From: Caldifarciminota bacterium
Lineage (GTDB): Bacteria; Hydrothermota; Hydrothermia; B15-G9; WFZT01
Direction of reading: 5' to 3'
Length of the DNA stretch: 5,651 bases
Assembly (NCBI GenBank): GCA_026986235.1
Contig: JALSOY010000005.1
Coordinates: 1-5,651 of the forward strand
Part shown: one piece after another, positions 5,145-5,651 of the stretch
How positions within the stretch are numbered: the stretch's first letter is position 1
Layout of the letters: each line of letters begins with the position of its first letter
Notes under the pieces: generated by a model
What the model saw: only the letters and a program-made list of their open reading frames with translations
Database searches by the model: none
Told to the model about the DNA's origin: nothing
Position numbers and translations under genes: made by a program

Positions 5145-5651
5145 ATGAAAGGTGCAATAATTCAGTTTGAACCTATACTCGGAGAAACGGGTAGAAATCT
5201 TGAGAGGATACACATGGAAGTGGAGAAGATTGACGCAGACTTCGTGGTGCTGCCGGAGCTTGCCACATCTGGTTATCTGTTTCTTTCGATGGATGATGTG
5301 AGGCCCCACGCCTTTTCTCCTGAGGACAGTAAACTTGATATGCTGTATGAAGTTTCAGACAAAAAGGGAATGATGATTGTCCTTGGCTTCCCGGAACTGG
5401 ACGGTGGGCATGTTTACAACTCGTCAATAGCAATCTTACCTGGAGGGAAATATCATGTGTATCGCAAGACACACCTATTTTTTAAAGAGAAGGAGGCGTT
5501 CCTACCCGGAAATACCGGCTTCTTAGTGTTTGAATTTAAAGGTGTCAAGTTTGGCATGATGGTTTGTTTTGACTGGTTCTTCCCTGAGTCAGCAAGGGTC
5601 CTGTCCAGAATGGGGGCACAGGTCCTTTTGCATGTTTCAAATTTAGTACTA
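5145..5651 (+). CDS. Carbon-nitrogen hydrolase (nitrilase superfamily), N-terminal part (runs off the right edge)
   Basis: The 169 visible codons encode the first two thirds of a nitrilase-superfamily amidohydrolase, which cleaves amide or nitrile C-N bonds by a Glu-Lys-Cys triad. All three residues are present in order: Glu38 in VVLPELATSGY, Lys108 in YRKTHLF and Cys141 in MMVCFDWFFPES. MKGAIIQFEPILGETGRNLER is the typical first strand and helix. Superfamily members are usually about 260-300 residues, so roughly 100 are missing. The ATG at 5145 is the first possible one in frame, because an ATG at 5122 is followed at once by a stop. Its ribosome site (GGTG) is weak. It is divergent from the eRF1-like gene. 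Specificity (omega-amidase, N-carbamoyl-putrescine or beta-alanine amidohydrolase, aliphatic amidase) cannot be assigned from this part. Confidence 0.92.
   Translation, partial: MKGAIIQFEPILGETGRNLERIHMEVEKIDADFVVLPELATSGYLFLSMDDVRPHAFSPEDSKLDMLYEVSDKKGMMIVLGFPELDGGHVYNSSIAILPGGKYHVYRKTHLFFKEKEAFLPGNTGFLVFEFKGVKFGMMVCFDWFFPESARVLSRMGAQVLLHVSNLVL

Noticed and set aside
5173..5472. Minus-strand ORF of 99 codons inside the nitrilase gene
   Set aside because: It is a shadow of the plus-strand gene, which carries the Glu-Lys-Cys triad in frame.

Overview
The window is a compact bacterial chromosomal segment of moderate GC content. Most genes lie on the minus strand, and one gene diverges at the right edge. 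The gene set (Trx-type arsenate reductase, bacterial eRF1-like protein, TPR lipoprotein, Tat-exported multicopper oxidase) fits a Gram-negative-type, possibly thermophilic or anaerobic bacterium from a deep-branching phylum. The sequence alone does not fix the taxon. I saw no tRNA, rRNA, insertion sequence or CRISPR array.

Layout in the minus-strand transcription direction (right to left). A short AT-rich divergent promoter region (about 4995-5144) separates a partial nitrilase-superfamily gene (plus strand, runs off the right edge) from a two-gene unit: a bacterial archaeo-eukaryotic release-factor-like protein (4979-3834) overlapping by ATGA with an arsC-type arsenate reductase (3837-3424). 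A strong sigma70-like promoter (3408-3380) then starts a second unit: a TPR lipoprotein (3340-2273) overlapping by ATGA with argF (2276-1365). A very GC-rich 13-bp hairpin with a short T-run follows argF. Directly after it comes rpiB (1313-855), which has no recognisable Shine-Dalgarno sequence.

The left part is a third unit with its own promoter: an Rrf2-family regulator that is clearly broken (773-520), a possible 25-codon ORF, and the N-terminal part of a Tat-exported multicopper oxidase running off the left edge. The Rrf2 promoter is unusual. Its -10 element lies 7 nt from the GTG start, which implies a leaderless mRNA, and a perfect 14-bp palindrome covers the -10/start region like an autorepression operator. 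The regulator has lost its central part, with N- and C-terminal halves left in different frames, so any repression of this unit is probably lost.

The genes do not form one obvious pathway. argF (arginine synthesis) and rpiB (pentose phosphate) are housekeeping enzymes. The most distinctive parts are the eRF1-like/arsC overlap, the GGQ-less zinc-ribbon release-factor homologue, and the decayed Rrf2 locus with its leaderless promoter.
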